A stretch of DNA of 18,092 nucleotides from Candidatus Njordarchaeota archaeon (GTDB lineage: Archaea; Thermoproteota; JANJXX01; Panguiarchaeales; Panguiarchaeaceae): NCBI GenBank assembly GCA_029855985.1, contig JAGSHR010000063.1, positions 1-18,092 on the forward strand, given 5' to 3'. The notes beneath the pieces are model-generated. The model searched no databases. It saw only the letters and a list, made by a program, of their open reading frames with translations, and had not been told where the DNA came from. The stretch's first letter is position 1, and every line of letters starts with the position of its first letter. A program made the position numbers and the translations under genes. Shown here piece by piece: positions 1 through 7,143 of the stretch.

Positions 1-146
1 ATCCAAAATTGTTTTTATAAAAAACGACTCTTAAACATAGACTTCAATTCGTTTAAAACTTAGTTGCGAATAGGAGATACAAAAATTATATTATTCACGC
101 ATTCTATGGATAAACGCGGAAACAATGATAAATTACCCAAATTTGG

Positions 147-158
147 CTTACTTAAATC
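147..158 (+). promoter_or_regulatory. Candidate TATA box for the Roadblock-GTPase pair
   Basis: An AT-rich CTTACTTAAATC element would place transcription start near position 180, about 22 bases before the ATG at 203. The flanking DNA is also AT-rich, so the call is tentative. A second strong match, TTTTTATAAAAAA at 12-24, lies too far away and could serve either strand. Confidence 0.3.
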
Positions 159-202
159 TCACTTGTGAAAATAATAATAAAAATATAATGTAAGGGAATG
201 AA

Positions 203-661
203 ATGATGAACAATGATATTGAAATAAAAAAGCTGCTAGACGCGTTAAATTACAGTGAACTCTCAAGTGACAACATAATAAGAGACATTGAAAGTGTTTT
301 GGTCCATACGGTTAAAAAGAACAAACTCGTTAAGGCTTTAACCGTAACAGATAAGGGTGGACTCTCAATGGTTCAATATTCTAAAATTTATCCAGCCAGT
401 TACCTAGAAAACATTTTTAGTCCATCTATTGGCGTAATTCTCGCTACTTCAGAGAGAGCGATAGATGGCACCTCGATAACAAAAATAAACAGTGTTTGGG
501 TGGAAGGAGACAAAGAAAACATAATTGTTGCCTCTATAACAAAAAACTACTTATTGGGAGCCATAATTGACTCAAATGCCCCAAGGGGGCTTATAATTAG
601 GGATCTCCGGCAAACGATAGGCCAATTAAGAGAGGTGTTGAAAAAACATGACATTGAATAG
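203..661 (+). CDS. Roadblock/LC7 (MglB-like) domain protein
   Basis: This 152-aa protein looks like a Roadblock/LC7 domain. A short helical N-terminus (residues 5-40) leads into alternating strands and helices: VKALTVTDKGG (43-53), a helix near 63-75, IGVILATSERAI (76-87), the strands ITKINSVWVEG and ENIIVASIT (92-113), LLGAIID, and a final helix (130-149). Roadblock proteins dimerise and bind small Ras-like GTPases as GAPs or scaffolds; bacterial MglB acts on MglA. The next gene is such a GTPase and starts 14 bases before this one stops, so translational coupling and a physical partnership are likely. Two adjacent ATGs (203 and 206) are possible starts, with only a weak Shine-Dalgarno site before them. 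The fold is assigned by eye, and the GTPase neighbour supports it. The partnership is inferred. Confidence 0.75.
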   Translation: MMNNDIEIKKLLDALNYSELSSDNIIRDIESVLVHTVKKNKLVKALTVTDKGGLSMVQYSKIYPASYLENIFSPSIGVILATSERAIDGTSITKINSVWVEGDKENIIVASITKNYLLGAIIDSNAPRGLIIRDLRQTIGQLREVLKKHDIE

Positions 662-1220
662 AATCCCATTGAAAGTTCTCCTTGTGGGAGACTCTGGGGT
701 TGGAAAAACGACTATAAGGAGAAAACTCGTGGGTTTAACTACAGACACTAAATTAGAATCTACCATCGGAATCGAGATAGACTACTTCAAGTTTAATCTT
801 GAGAATATTCAGTTGAACTTTCTTCTGTTCGATATTGGCGGTCAAGAGCATTACTCAAATCTTAGAAGCGCTTACTATGATGGTTCCCATCTAGTTATGT
901 TCGTTTATGATGTTACTAAGCCGCAAACGTTATTTGATTTAATTGGCTGGATGAATGAAGTGAAAATCAATGTTAAAAGTCACTATACAAACTACTTGCT
1001 AATTGGAAACAAGATAGATTTGGAGGCAAAAATCAACGAAGCTGACATAAAACATGTAATAATGGAAAGCGAACGAATCGGAATAAAGATAAGTGACACG
1101 ATGCTTGTCAGTGCGCATACAGGTGAAAAAATAAATGACTTATTTAAGAAAATAGTGAAGCTCTCGCTCTTGAGCCTAATAAATTCTAGAAAGAAGGTAA
1201 AAAGTATCGCTTTTCTCTAA
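648..1220 (+). CDS. Ras-like small GTPase (MglA/Rup type)
   Basis: The protein has 190 aa and all five G motifs of a Ras-superfamily GTPase: G1 GDSGVGKT (14-21), G2 Thr39 in ESTIGIE, G3 FDIGGQEH (61-68), G4 NKID (121-124) and G5 SAHTG (155-159). The DIGGQ form of G3, with Gly where Ras and Rab have Ala-Gly, resembles Arf and prokaryotic Ras-like proteins. Gln66 is at the catalytic position. There is no C-terminal cysteine for prenylation and no transmembrane segment, so any membrane attachment must come through a partner. The upstream Roadblock gene overlaps it by 14 bases. Its last 35 bases overlap the end of the convergent CxxC-HGDH gene. It probably acts as a nucleotide-dependent switch; the target is unknown. 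Confidence 0.9.
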   Translation: MTLNRIPLKVLLVGDSGVGKTTIRRKLVGLTTDTKLESTIGIEIDYFKFNLENIQLNFLLFDIGGQEHYSNLRSAYYDGSHLVMFVYDVTKPQTLFDLIGWMNEVKINVKSHYTNYLLIGNKIDLEAKINEADIKHVIMESERIGIKISDTMLVSAHTGEKINDLFKKIVKLSLLSLINSRKKVKSIAFL

Positions 1221-1950
1221 TTTTATCCCTAATTTTTGTATCACTATTGATGACCCTTAGGACCACCAACTTGAACAAATCATTATCGTTAACATTGAAT
1301 CTCTTCTTTAATTCCAATATTGAAACAATCCCATGCAAAAATTCAACTTCCTTTCTAATGTTCTCCGCCAATTCTTTAACCCTATCTATGGCAATTTGCA
1401 ATCTTAAATACTGAGCCTCAACGTCATCAAGTGAAATTATCTTCTGGAGTGCCTGTAGGAAGTATTCCTCACCTGGGACCATTTGGTTCGGTGTAAAGTT
1501 CTCAATCATAATTGAGGGGCTTTTATTAGCTCTATCACTAATTCTAGGGTACTCACCTAAAACATGGGAAAACAAGAACTCTAACATGCTTCGCTTCTCA
1601 CCTTGGAAAGGCAAACTTATCTTCATTCTTCCAAGTGTTGCTGCAAAAATCTTAGAGATATTGCTTAAACCTATGATTCGAATTAAATCCCTAATTGAAA
1701 TCATTTCGCGGTTTCCTTTTTCCTTTTTTTCACTGCTCACGTCGTAAACCTCAACGGATCTCTGTGTACCGTTGGCATCCACCCAAACTGCAAACACGTG
1801 GTCACCGTGATGAAATACTAGTTTTACTAAACCGCCTACTTCACGTGAATAGAAGTCATCTCTATTAATCCTTATGATCCTGACTTTCCCGCATCTAGGA
1901 CATTTTAATTTAGCGATGATTATGGGTTTAGCTTCATTCAATGTTTTCAC
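1186..1950 (-). CDS. Unknown protein with N-terminal CxxC...HGDH domain (copy 1)
   Basis: I do not recognise a named family. The N-terminal ~65 residues hold CPRCGK (C17, C20), then VGGLVKLVFHHGDHVFAVWVD with H48 and H51. The spacing C-x2-C-x27-H-x2-H suggests a zinc-binding site. The same block occurs in the 202-aa protein at 16385-16993. The remainder (about 80-254) is mostly helical, with a long amphipathic or coiled segment near 175-215 and a basic C-terminus. The upstream membrane-protein gene overlaps it by 17 bases. The GTG at 1950 is given as the start. A GGGGGGTGA Shine-Dalgarno sequence overlaps that codon and sits five bases before an in-frame TTG at 1941, so translation may really begin three codons later. 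The gene ends 35 bases inside the convergent GTPase gene. A cytoplasmic partner or adaptor for the membrane protein is inferred. Confidence 0.75.
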   Translation of the reverse strand: MKTLNEAKPIIIAKLKCPRCGKVRIIRINRDDFYSREVGGLVKLVFHHGDHVFAVWVDANGTQRSVEVYDVSSEKKEKGNREMISIRDLIRIIGLSNISKIFAATLGRMKISLPFQGEKRSMLEFLFSHVLGEYPRISDRANKSPSIMIENFTPNQMVPGEEYFLQALQKIISLDDVEAQYLRLQIAIDRVKELAENIRKEVEFLHGIVSILELKKRFNVNDNDLFKLVVLRVINSDTKIRDKIREKRYFLPSF

Positions 1951-2668
1951 CCCCCATTAAGGAAACTAGGATGTTTGGGGGAAACACATCGATGTAGATC
2001 CCGAAGACTAGAAGAGCAAACAGTAAACTGGTTTCATTCAATAATTCAAGTATTGGAAAACCAGCAATAGTGAACAAATAAACTATAATTAGCAGAGAGA
2101 CTGACAGTAAAACCAAAAAGTCCCCAAATAAACTCGTTTTCAGAATAGAGTCCCTTGATGGTAGCTTTTGCGACCTCTCAAATAGAAATATTAAGAGTAA
2201 AGTGAAACCTACTAATAAACCAAATGCTTTAAGGTAAAATATTAATGCAGTGTCGAAACCGCTTAAGACAACCCACCCTATTAAGGCGGTTAAGATAAAA
2301 AAGGTTACTAACCCATATCCTTCACTTATGCTTATTTTGATTTCTATGTTTCTAAGAAAAGACAAGGCTAGTAAACTAATTGTCACATAGATAATTACTT
2401 CAATTGCTTCACTAAGTGAACCTATATAGATCTCGAATCTCCATTGATTATCCAATGATAAAGAAATTACGAGAGGAGATATAATATACAATAATCGGAG
2501 AAACTCCTTGAGAATAATAAATAACACCATGTAGCTCATGAGAGTCAAGGATAACCTTTTGTTACCGTACGGAATCAACTTCCCGAGAGACCTCAACTTG
2601 AAGTATACCGTGATATATAGTAGAATAAGGGGCACTCTTATTAATTGCATATTCAATAACTGATACAC
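1934..2668 (-). CDS. Polytopic membrane protein (~7 TM), unknown function
   Basis: This 244-aa hydrophobic protein has about seven predicted membrane helices, near residues 9-25, 43-71, 84-106, 117-137, 142-163, 181-203 and 211-231. Charged loops lie between them (for example KLRSLGKLIPYGNKR and ERSQKLPSRDS). I see no transporter, receptor or protease signature. The GTG start is well supported: AGGAGGTGG at 2676-2684 lies seven bases upstream and is itself formed by the last codons of the M20 peptidase gene, so the two are translationally coupled. Its 3' end overlaps the CxxC-HGDH gene by 17 bases. An analogous membrane protein/HGDH overlap occurs at 16965-16993. It could be a membrane receptor or anchor for the neighbouring soluble proteins. 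Confidence 0.75.
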   Translation of the reverse strand: MYQLLNMQLIRVPLILLYITVYFKLRSLGKLIPYGNKRLSLTLMSYMVLFIILKEFLRLLYIISPLVISLSLDNQWRFEIYIGSLSEAIEVIIYVTISLLALSFLRNIEIKISISEGYGLVTFFILTALIGWVVLSGFDTALIFYLKAFGLLVGFTLLLIFLFERSQKLPSRDSILKTSLFGDFLVLLSVSLLIIVYLFTIAGFPILELLNETSLLFALLVFGIYIDVFPPNILVSLMGGENIE

Positions 2669-2671
2669 CCG

Positions 2672-3952
2672 TTAGCCACCTCCTTTGAAGTCGGAAATCA
2701 TCCTTACCGTTAGGTCAATAGATGACTCTAAGGCTTCGATGGATATGTATTCATTAACAGAGTGAGAAAGTTTAGCCATCTCCACTGTTGCTACACTACT
2801 TGGAAAGAAACCATAGCTTGGGACGCCTCGTTCCCTAAACCAAGCCAAGTCTGTTGAAGCTGGAAGTATATATGGTGCGACACTGTGAAAACCATACTCA
2901 CTAACTTTATCCTTTAAGTAAAGGTAAAACTCGGTATTGAGTGGTGAAAACTTGGATGGAACAAACATTACTTTTCTAATCTCAAATTCACTTTCACCGA
3001 TTTTTCGATTAAGAAGTGATTCTAATATGCGGTCAGCCTCATCCTCAGTGGTCTCTGGGACAAGCCTTAAGTTCACTGCAAACCTTAACGTTGTTGGAGC
3101 CATATTAAGGTTCTCGCCGTTCCCACCTAACTCAATTTGAGATACGTTAAATTGGACTGTTTTTAAGGCCTTGAAGAGCTCCCTAAAGGTCTTGGACATG
3201 AATATCATTGTACGAATTAATCTGTTAAATGGAAAATTCCTTTGCATCTCTCTTATGGCTTTCTGGCTCTTTTTACTTTTTATTCCCAGTGGGGGACTTA
3301 ATAGTTTCACAATAGCTTTGTGTAATATTGTCGAGTTCATTCCTTTTAAACTTGTGTGTCCCCCAGAACCCCTCGTTTTTACAAAATACTCCGCGCCTCC
3401 TCTTTCACCAAAAGATACGAGTAATATCTTTTTGTTTAATATTTCAATTGTTAACCCGCCTTCACCTAGCGCGTAGTCGCATTTTAGGAGATCCCAATGA
3501 TTCCTTATTAACCATCTTGCTCCAGTATTGCTCAATTGTTTTTCTTCGTCAGAAAAAACAGTGAGCCTAAGTCCCTTCACGCCTAATCTTTTAAGTTGTA
3601 TGAATGAGAACAGTTGGGATACTAGTTGTCCTTTGTTATCAAATGCGCCTCTCCCATATATTTTTCCCTCATATACTTCCCCATATGGGTCATGTTTCCA
3701 AAGATCTTTAGGGCCTACTGGTACAGTATCGCAATGGGAAACAAAATTTATGACTGGTTTATCTCCTTTTATCTCTGCAATTAAGTTACTGTGACCACCC
3801 TTATCCTCCACAATCTCTATATCGTGTACGTCATGTCTTTCTAGTATGCTCTTAATACTGTCAATAATTTTTTCAGTGTTTCCGCGAGACGTGTCTATCT
3901 TGAGAAACTTTAACAACGTATTAACTGCCTTAGATTTCAACTCTAATAACAT
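2672..3952 (-). CDS. M20 family zinc metallopeptidase (ArgE/DapE/carboxypeptidase-like)
   Basis: Counted from the ATG at 3952 the protein has 426 aa, normal for M20. Predicted metal ligands and catalytic residues are all present: H73 and D75 in SHCDTVP, the bridging D105 in GRGAFDNKG, the catalytic E136 and ligand E137 in SDEEKQLSNTG, E164 in GEGG, and H397 in LSHSVNEYI. H199 in the GGHTS segment belongs to the lid/dimerisation domain. M20 enzymes remove N-acyl groups or C-terminal or dipeptide residues in the cytosol; the substrate cannot be told from sequence. A TTG at 3973 gives seven more residues, but its leader would be only about six bases given the TATA box near 4006. I prefer the ATG, although neither has a good Shine-Dalgarno site. 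It is the first gene of a three-gene operon with the membrane and CxxC-HGDH genes. Confidence 0.92.
   Translation of the reverse strand: MLLELKSKAVNTLLKFLKIDTSRGNTEKIIDSIKSILERHDVHDIEIVEDKGGHSNLIAEIKGDKPVINFVSHCDTVPVGPKDLWKHDPYGEVYEGKIYGRGAFDNKGQLVSQLFSFIQLKRLGVKGLRLTVFSDEEKQLSNTGARWLIRNHWDLLKCDYALGEGGLTIEILNKKILLVSFGERGGAEYFVKTRGSGGHTSLKGMNSTILHKAIVKLLSPPLGIKSKKSQKAIREMQRNFPFNRLIRTMIFMSKTFRELFKALKTVQFNVSQIELGGNGENLNMAPTTLRFAVNLRLVPETTEDEADRILESLLNRKIGESEFEIRKVMFVPSKFSPLNTEFYLYLKDKVSEYGFHSVAPYILPASTDLAWFRERGVPSYGFFPSSVATVEMAKLSHSVNEYISIEALESSIDLTVRMISDFKGGG
2676..2684 (-). promoter_or_regulatory. Shine-Dalgarno AGGAGGTGG deciding the GTG start at 2668
   Basis: On the minus strand AGGAGGTGG encodes the terminal Gly codons of the M20 peptidase and ends seven bases before the GTG of the membrane-protein gene. 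It is a near-perfect anti-SD complement and argues for the GTG rather than the ATG six codons later. Confidence 0.75.
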
Positions 3953-4002
3953 TTTCAACACAACATATAGCAATCTAACGCCAATGAAACAGTTACTGGA
4001 AG

Positions 4003-4010
4003 ATATATAA
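4003..4010 (-). promoter_or_regulatory. TATA box for the M20 peptidase operon
   Basis: TTATATAT on the minus strand would place transcription start near 3980, about 28 bases before the preferred ATG at 3952. It lies in the 71-92 base gap following the preceding operon's putative terminator, where an internal promoter is expected. Confidence 0.5.
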
Positions 4011-4027
4011 GCGAGAATTAGAGCCGC

Positions 4028-4034
4028 AAAAAAA
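4028..4034 (-). terminator. T7 tract, candidate terminator of the radA operon
   Basis: Seven consecutive T residues on the minus strand begin about ten bases past the stop of the last operon gene. Archaeal transcription commonly terminates at T-rich tracts without a hairpin. The tract sits between the end of the six-gene operon and the TATA box of the next one. Confidence 0.45.
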
Positions 4035-4044
4035 GTAAAATGCT

Positions 4045-4719
4045 TTAATTTTCCTCTAAAAGAACCAAATCATCACCAGTGACAAAAAGGCCACCGCTCT
4101 GCTCTGAAGGGTAAGTTAAAGTGATAAACCCCACAGTTACCAAGTAAGTTAAAAATAACCCAATATCCAAAGTTGGATCAAAAATTATAGCCCCTATAGC
4201 TAGAATCACAAATGCGTTCAGATAACTCAATGACACCCACACATCAACATTTAAACTCGTAAGGAACACATTTAAGAAATCCGGTTTTCTGGGTAAGCCG
4301 TTCACAAACACTGAAATCGCTAACCAAGCAACAATAAGCTTTGAAACCGTGCTTGACGCTAATTCAACCAAGCTGTTCAATCCCAGATAGAACAATATTG
4401 ATGAAAACGATAAACTTAATATTAAAACCATGGAATGCCTCAGATTTTCAAGCCTCACCAATGTTTTAACCGAAGAGAAGTAGGGGGTAAACAAGTGGTA
4501 GACCCTAATCTCGTAACCCAGTTTTTTCAACACAAAGAATTTTACTAGAAAATAAAACACGTAACCAGGGAAAAAGAACAAGCGAACAGCTTTTTCTAGG
4601 CCCGACCAAACCCAAGATAAGAAGATAAGACCTCCCCAAATTGTAACCAAAAAGAAGATGTTACCGTGGAGCCCCAAGAGTAAGTTTGATACAAAACTGT
4701 AAATGGTACCTGTATCCAT
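4045..4719 (-). CDS. Polytopic membrane protein, possible inactive M50-like fold
   Basis: This 224-aa protein has roughly six hydrophobic segments (about 20-38, 47-64, 97-119, 125-140, 163-180, 184-203) and a soluble acidic C-terminus. The region FFFPGYVFYFLVKFFVLKKLG (48-68) recalls the PG-x3-HE-x2-H-x7-G arrangement of small integral-membrane zinc peptidase families. Here the presumed His-Glu-His positions are Tyr, Phe and Lys, and a PRKPD segment (143-147) follows a later helix. If that relation is real, the protein is a non-catalytic relative; it is a resemblance only. Its ATG is six bases past the stop of the winged-helix gene, behind a GAGTGAT Shine-Dalgarno site, so it is the last gene of the radA operon. 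A T7 tract follows it. The role is unknown, probably as the membrane part of the operon's machinery. Confidence 0.7.
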   Translation of the reverse strand: MDTGTIYSFVSNLLLGLHGNIFFLVTIWGGLIFLSWVWSGLEKAVRLFFFPGYVFYFLVKFFVLKKLGYEIRVYHLFTPYFSSVKTLVRLENLRHSMVLILSLSFSSILFYLGLNSLVELASSTVSKLIVAWLAISVFVNGLPRKPDFLNVFLTSLNVDVWVSLSYLNAFVILAIGAIIFDPTLDIGLFLTYLVTVGFITLTYPSEQSGGLFVTGDDLVLLEEN

Positions 4720-4725
4720 CGCGCA

Positions 4726-5547
4726 TCACTCTATTTCCTTTAGGAGCTCTAAAACCCTTTTACATTTCTCTAAGTCATTGTTCGATAAAGCAATTACATT
4801 GCTAATCGAAAGTTTGTTAATTCTAATACAGTTAAGTATCTCAAAAGCCAACTCGCTATTAATCTTGCTTTTCAATGAATTTAACAAATCAATCAATTCA
4901 GCATCATTAACTATCTCTTTTTCACTAATACGGCTCAACTCTAACTTTATTGCATCAATAACATTCGCAAATTCCTTTGGGAGATCACTTCCAAATCTTG
5001 AATCAATGGAGGATTTCTCCCCCATTAGACTGTCTCCAATTTGCTTTAATCGTGTAGTTAGAGTAGCATTAGAATCAAGAAGTTTGTTCTTTAAGCCTTT
5101 GATCTTTAATTCAAGGCTCGTTAACAATGACTCAATATTTTGCTTATTAAACCTGTAAACTAGTTCGCTGTTCTTCTCGGTTTCATCTATGAGACCCAAC
5201 TCCACGCTATTATCTATCCACCTCTTCGCTATTGTTAAGGATAAATTCAATTCTTTAGCCGCATCGTCGATTGTGAAATATTTATCGTACCCGTATTTTT
5301 CAATGAGTTTTTCCAGGTTCCAGAGCATAAGTAAAGCATCCTTATCACGCGTGTCATCCGCTAAAACGATTAGCTCCTCACTCTTTATTAATTCTACGTA
5401 ATCACCAGAACTTATGAATTTGTAGATTTTGTAAGCTGCGTTCAAAATTTTCTCATTAACATATTTAAGACCTGTTGATTCTAGAAATATCTCTCTCGCC
5501 ATATCCTCGGGTTCCATACTATCTTTTTTATCACTCGATTTAACCAT
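4726..5547 (-). CDS. Winged-helix-like protein with helical C-terminus, unknown role
   Basis: I do not recognise a named family. The N-terminal ~88 residues are helical and charged. Residues 90-133 look like a winged helix-turn-helix: FTIDDAAKELNLSLTIAKRWIDNSVELGLI, followed by a short beta wing (SELVYRF). Residues 136-180 form a Lys/Leu-rich probable coiled coil, and the last 80 residues are helical. The ATG at 5547 follows GGGTGG by seven bases, and that site is formed by the final Gly-Gly codons of the helicase gene, so the two are coupled. It could be a DNA-binding accessory of the helicase, or a protein-interaction winged helix. A classical repressor is less likely, because it sits fifth of six in the operon. 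No catalytic motif is seen. Confidence 0.7.
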   Translation of the reverse strand: MVKSSDKKDSMEPEDMAREIFLESTGLKYVNEKILNAAYKIYKFISSGDYVELIKSEELIVLADDTRDKDALLMLWNLEKLIEKYGYDKYFTIDDAAKELNLSLTIAKRWIDNSVELGLIDETEKNSELVYRFNKQNIESLLTSLELKIKGLKNKLLDSNATLTTRLKQIGDSLMGEKSSIDSRFGSDLPKEFANVIDAIKLELSRISEKEIVNDAELIDLLNSLKSKINSELAFEILNCIRINKLSISNVIALSNNDLEKCKRVLELLKEIE

Positions 5548-5550
5548 TGT

Positions 5551-7143
5551 TTAGCCACCCAAATACCCATTAATAATAGAGACTAATTTATTTATATTGT
5601 TAACAACGGGCAAACCTAGGAAACTCAGATTTTTTAATCTATCATCCACAACTAGAACTATCCCTTTTTCCCTTCTTCCAACTCTACCTGCAGCTTGAAC
5701 TAAAGCAGAAACCATATTAGATAAATGGTATGCGTCAAGTAAATCGTTGAAAGAGATACCTAGTTCATCAGAGTAAAATTTTAGTATCTCAATCATCTCC
5801 CTCGTTACTGCAGGGTACGGCAATCCCACAACAACGAGTATTTTGGGCGAACAATAACCGAAATTTAACTCTACTCCCTCCGCTAAAGAACCCCTCATGT
5901 AGGAAACAAATATCGCTTTCTCACAGTCTTTGAGTGAACCTAAATCGACAGATTCACTATCCTCCACCAAAAGTGAATTAGAAAGACCCCTTACAATTTC
6001 TTTAGCTATTTCCTTACTCGGGGCGAATACAATCATGTTTTTACCTGTCTTGGATCTTAAGAGGTTCAATAGACGAATGTACCCATTTAGAATAGCTTTG
6101 TTCCGCTTTTTATAACTTGTTGTTAACCCAACACTTAAGCCTATCATCCTCCTTAAGGTTGTACCTTTCAACATTCCCGGTAAAACAATTTTCTCACTTG
6201 AATCCACATCCTTTAAGAATAGATTGTTAAATAGACTGGTGGGATACAGGGAGGCAGATGTTAAAATTATTTTTTTAACGTCATTTAATCTATTCATAAT
6301 AAGGTTTGCTGGGAGATTAAACTTTACAAGTTTATCACCCACCTTTACCTCGAATCCTCTCGCTCTAACATAGCTAGAATACCTTGTGTATGCCACAGCA
6401 AGAGCCTCTTTTTTCTTCTCCCATAAATCTCTCGCAAAATAATCCTCCCTTCCTTCACGCATAGTATCCAGCTTTTTCCCTAATTCGAAATCCTCGACGC
6501 TTATCTCACCCGTTTTAATTATCATGAGATTATGGGCTTCATCAATAAATATTACATCTAGTTTCCCCAGTTTTTCATACAAATCTTCATCTATGAAATA
6601 AACATGAGTAGTCAATAATATAGATGCCTGTTTGGCAAGGCTTGAATAAGCATAATAAGGACACAAATCATATTTCTTCGCTAACTCATAGTAATCCTTG
6701 ATTGATTGGTACACACCCGCTTTAACCCGATCAATAAAGGATTCATCACTTCTTTTGGTGAAAAAATAACATGATAAAATTTGACACCAATACTTTATCA
6801 ACGCTTCGTTTTCTGGGGGAAACATACATAACCTACGCTTTCCAACAACAGGAACAACAAGCAATTTATCACTCTTACCGATACGTCGAAGCAAATCCTG
6901 AAGCAAACTTAACGCGTGTTCAATCTCCTTAATGGTTCTAAAGAAAAATCCTATCCTGTAACCTTTCTCAGCGAGTATTAAGGAAACCGCTAGAGCTGAT
7001 TTAGTTTTACCAATACCCGCTGGAGCTCTTACTAGAGAAACTCTCCTTTCAGACAAATATATTCTCGCCAACTCTCGGTTCACACCCAATCGTCTAAGTT
7101 TGCTCCAATCTTCCTTGGTAAGACTAAACGGCCAATTACTCAA
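5551..7143 (-). CDS. XPD/DinG-like superfamily 2 Fe-S DNA helicase
   Basis: The 530-aa protein has the SF2 Rad3/XPD helicase layout: Walker A APAGIGKT (40-47), motif Ia around FFFRTIKE (67-74), DEAH box (201-204), motif III TSAS (295-298), motif V near FVSYMRGSLAEGVEL (412-426) and motif VI QAAGRVGR (483-490). Between motifs I and II, four cysteines (C106, C120, C125, C161) match the XPD/DinG [4Fe-4S] site, although the second gap is x4 rather than the x2 of archaeal XPD as I recall it. Such helicases unwind DNA 5' to 3' in repair. The start is TTG at 7143, supported by GGGAGGAG seven bases upstream; it overlaps the previous gene by eight bases. It is somewhat shorter than canonical XPD and lies in an operon with radA and membrane proteins. 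It may therefore be a specialised paralogue rather than the housekeeping XPD. Confidence 0.88.
   Translation of the reverse strand: MSNWPFSLTKEDWSKLRRLGVNRELARIYLSERRVSLVRAPAGIGKTKSALAVSLILAEKGYRIGFFFRTIKEIEHALSLLQDLLRRIGKSDKLLVVPVVGKRRLCMFPPENEALIKYWCQILSCYFFTKRSDESFIDRVKAGVYQSIKDYYELAKKYDLCPYYAYSSLAKQASILLTTHVYFIDEDLYEKLGKLDVIFIDEAHNLMIIKTGEISVEDFELGKKLDTMREGREDYFARDLWEKKKEALAVAYTRYSSYVRARGFEVKVGDKLVKFNLPANLIMNRLNDVKKIILTSASLYPTSLFNNLFLKDVDSSEKIVLPGMLKGTTLRRMIGLSVGLTTSYKKRNKAILNGYIRLLNLLRSKTGKNMIVFAPSKEIAKEIVRGLSNSLLVEDSESVDLGSLKDCEKAIFVSYMRGSLAEGVELNFGYCSPKILVVVGLPYPAVTREMIEILKFYSDELGISFNDLLDAYHLSNMVSALVQAAGRVGRREKGIVLVVDDRLKNLSFLGLPVVNNINKLVSIINGYLGG

Noticed and set aside
1..202. TTTTTATAAAAAA at 12-24 as the promoter of the Roadblock gene
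   Set aside because: It would give a leader of about 160 bases, and the element could equally serve a leftward gene outside the window; a nearer candidate exists at 147-158.
2937..3794. Several plus-strand open frames (up to 101 codons) inside the M20 peptidase gene
   Set aside because: They are antisense to a gene with full catalytic motifs, lack ribosome binding sites and show composition typical of shadow frames.
4703..5158. Plus-strand 151-codon frame
   Set aside because: It is antisense to the winged-helix gene, is Ser/Leu/Ile-rich as expected from the complement, and lacks any recognised motif.
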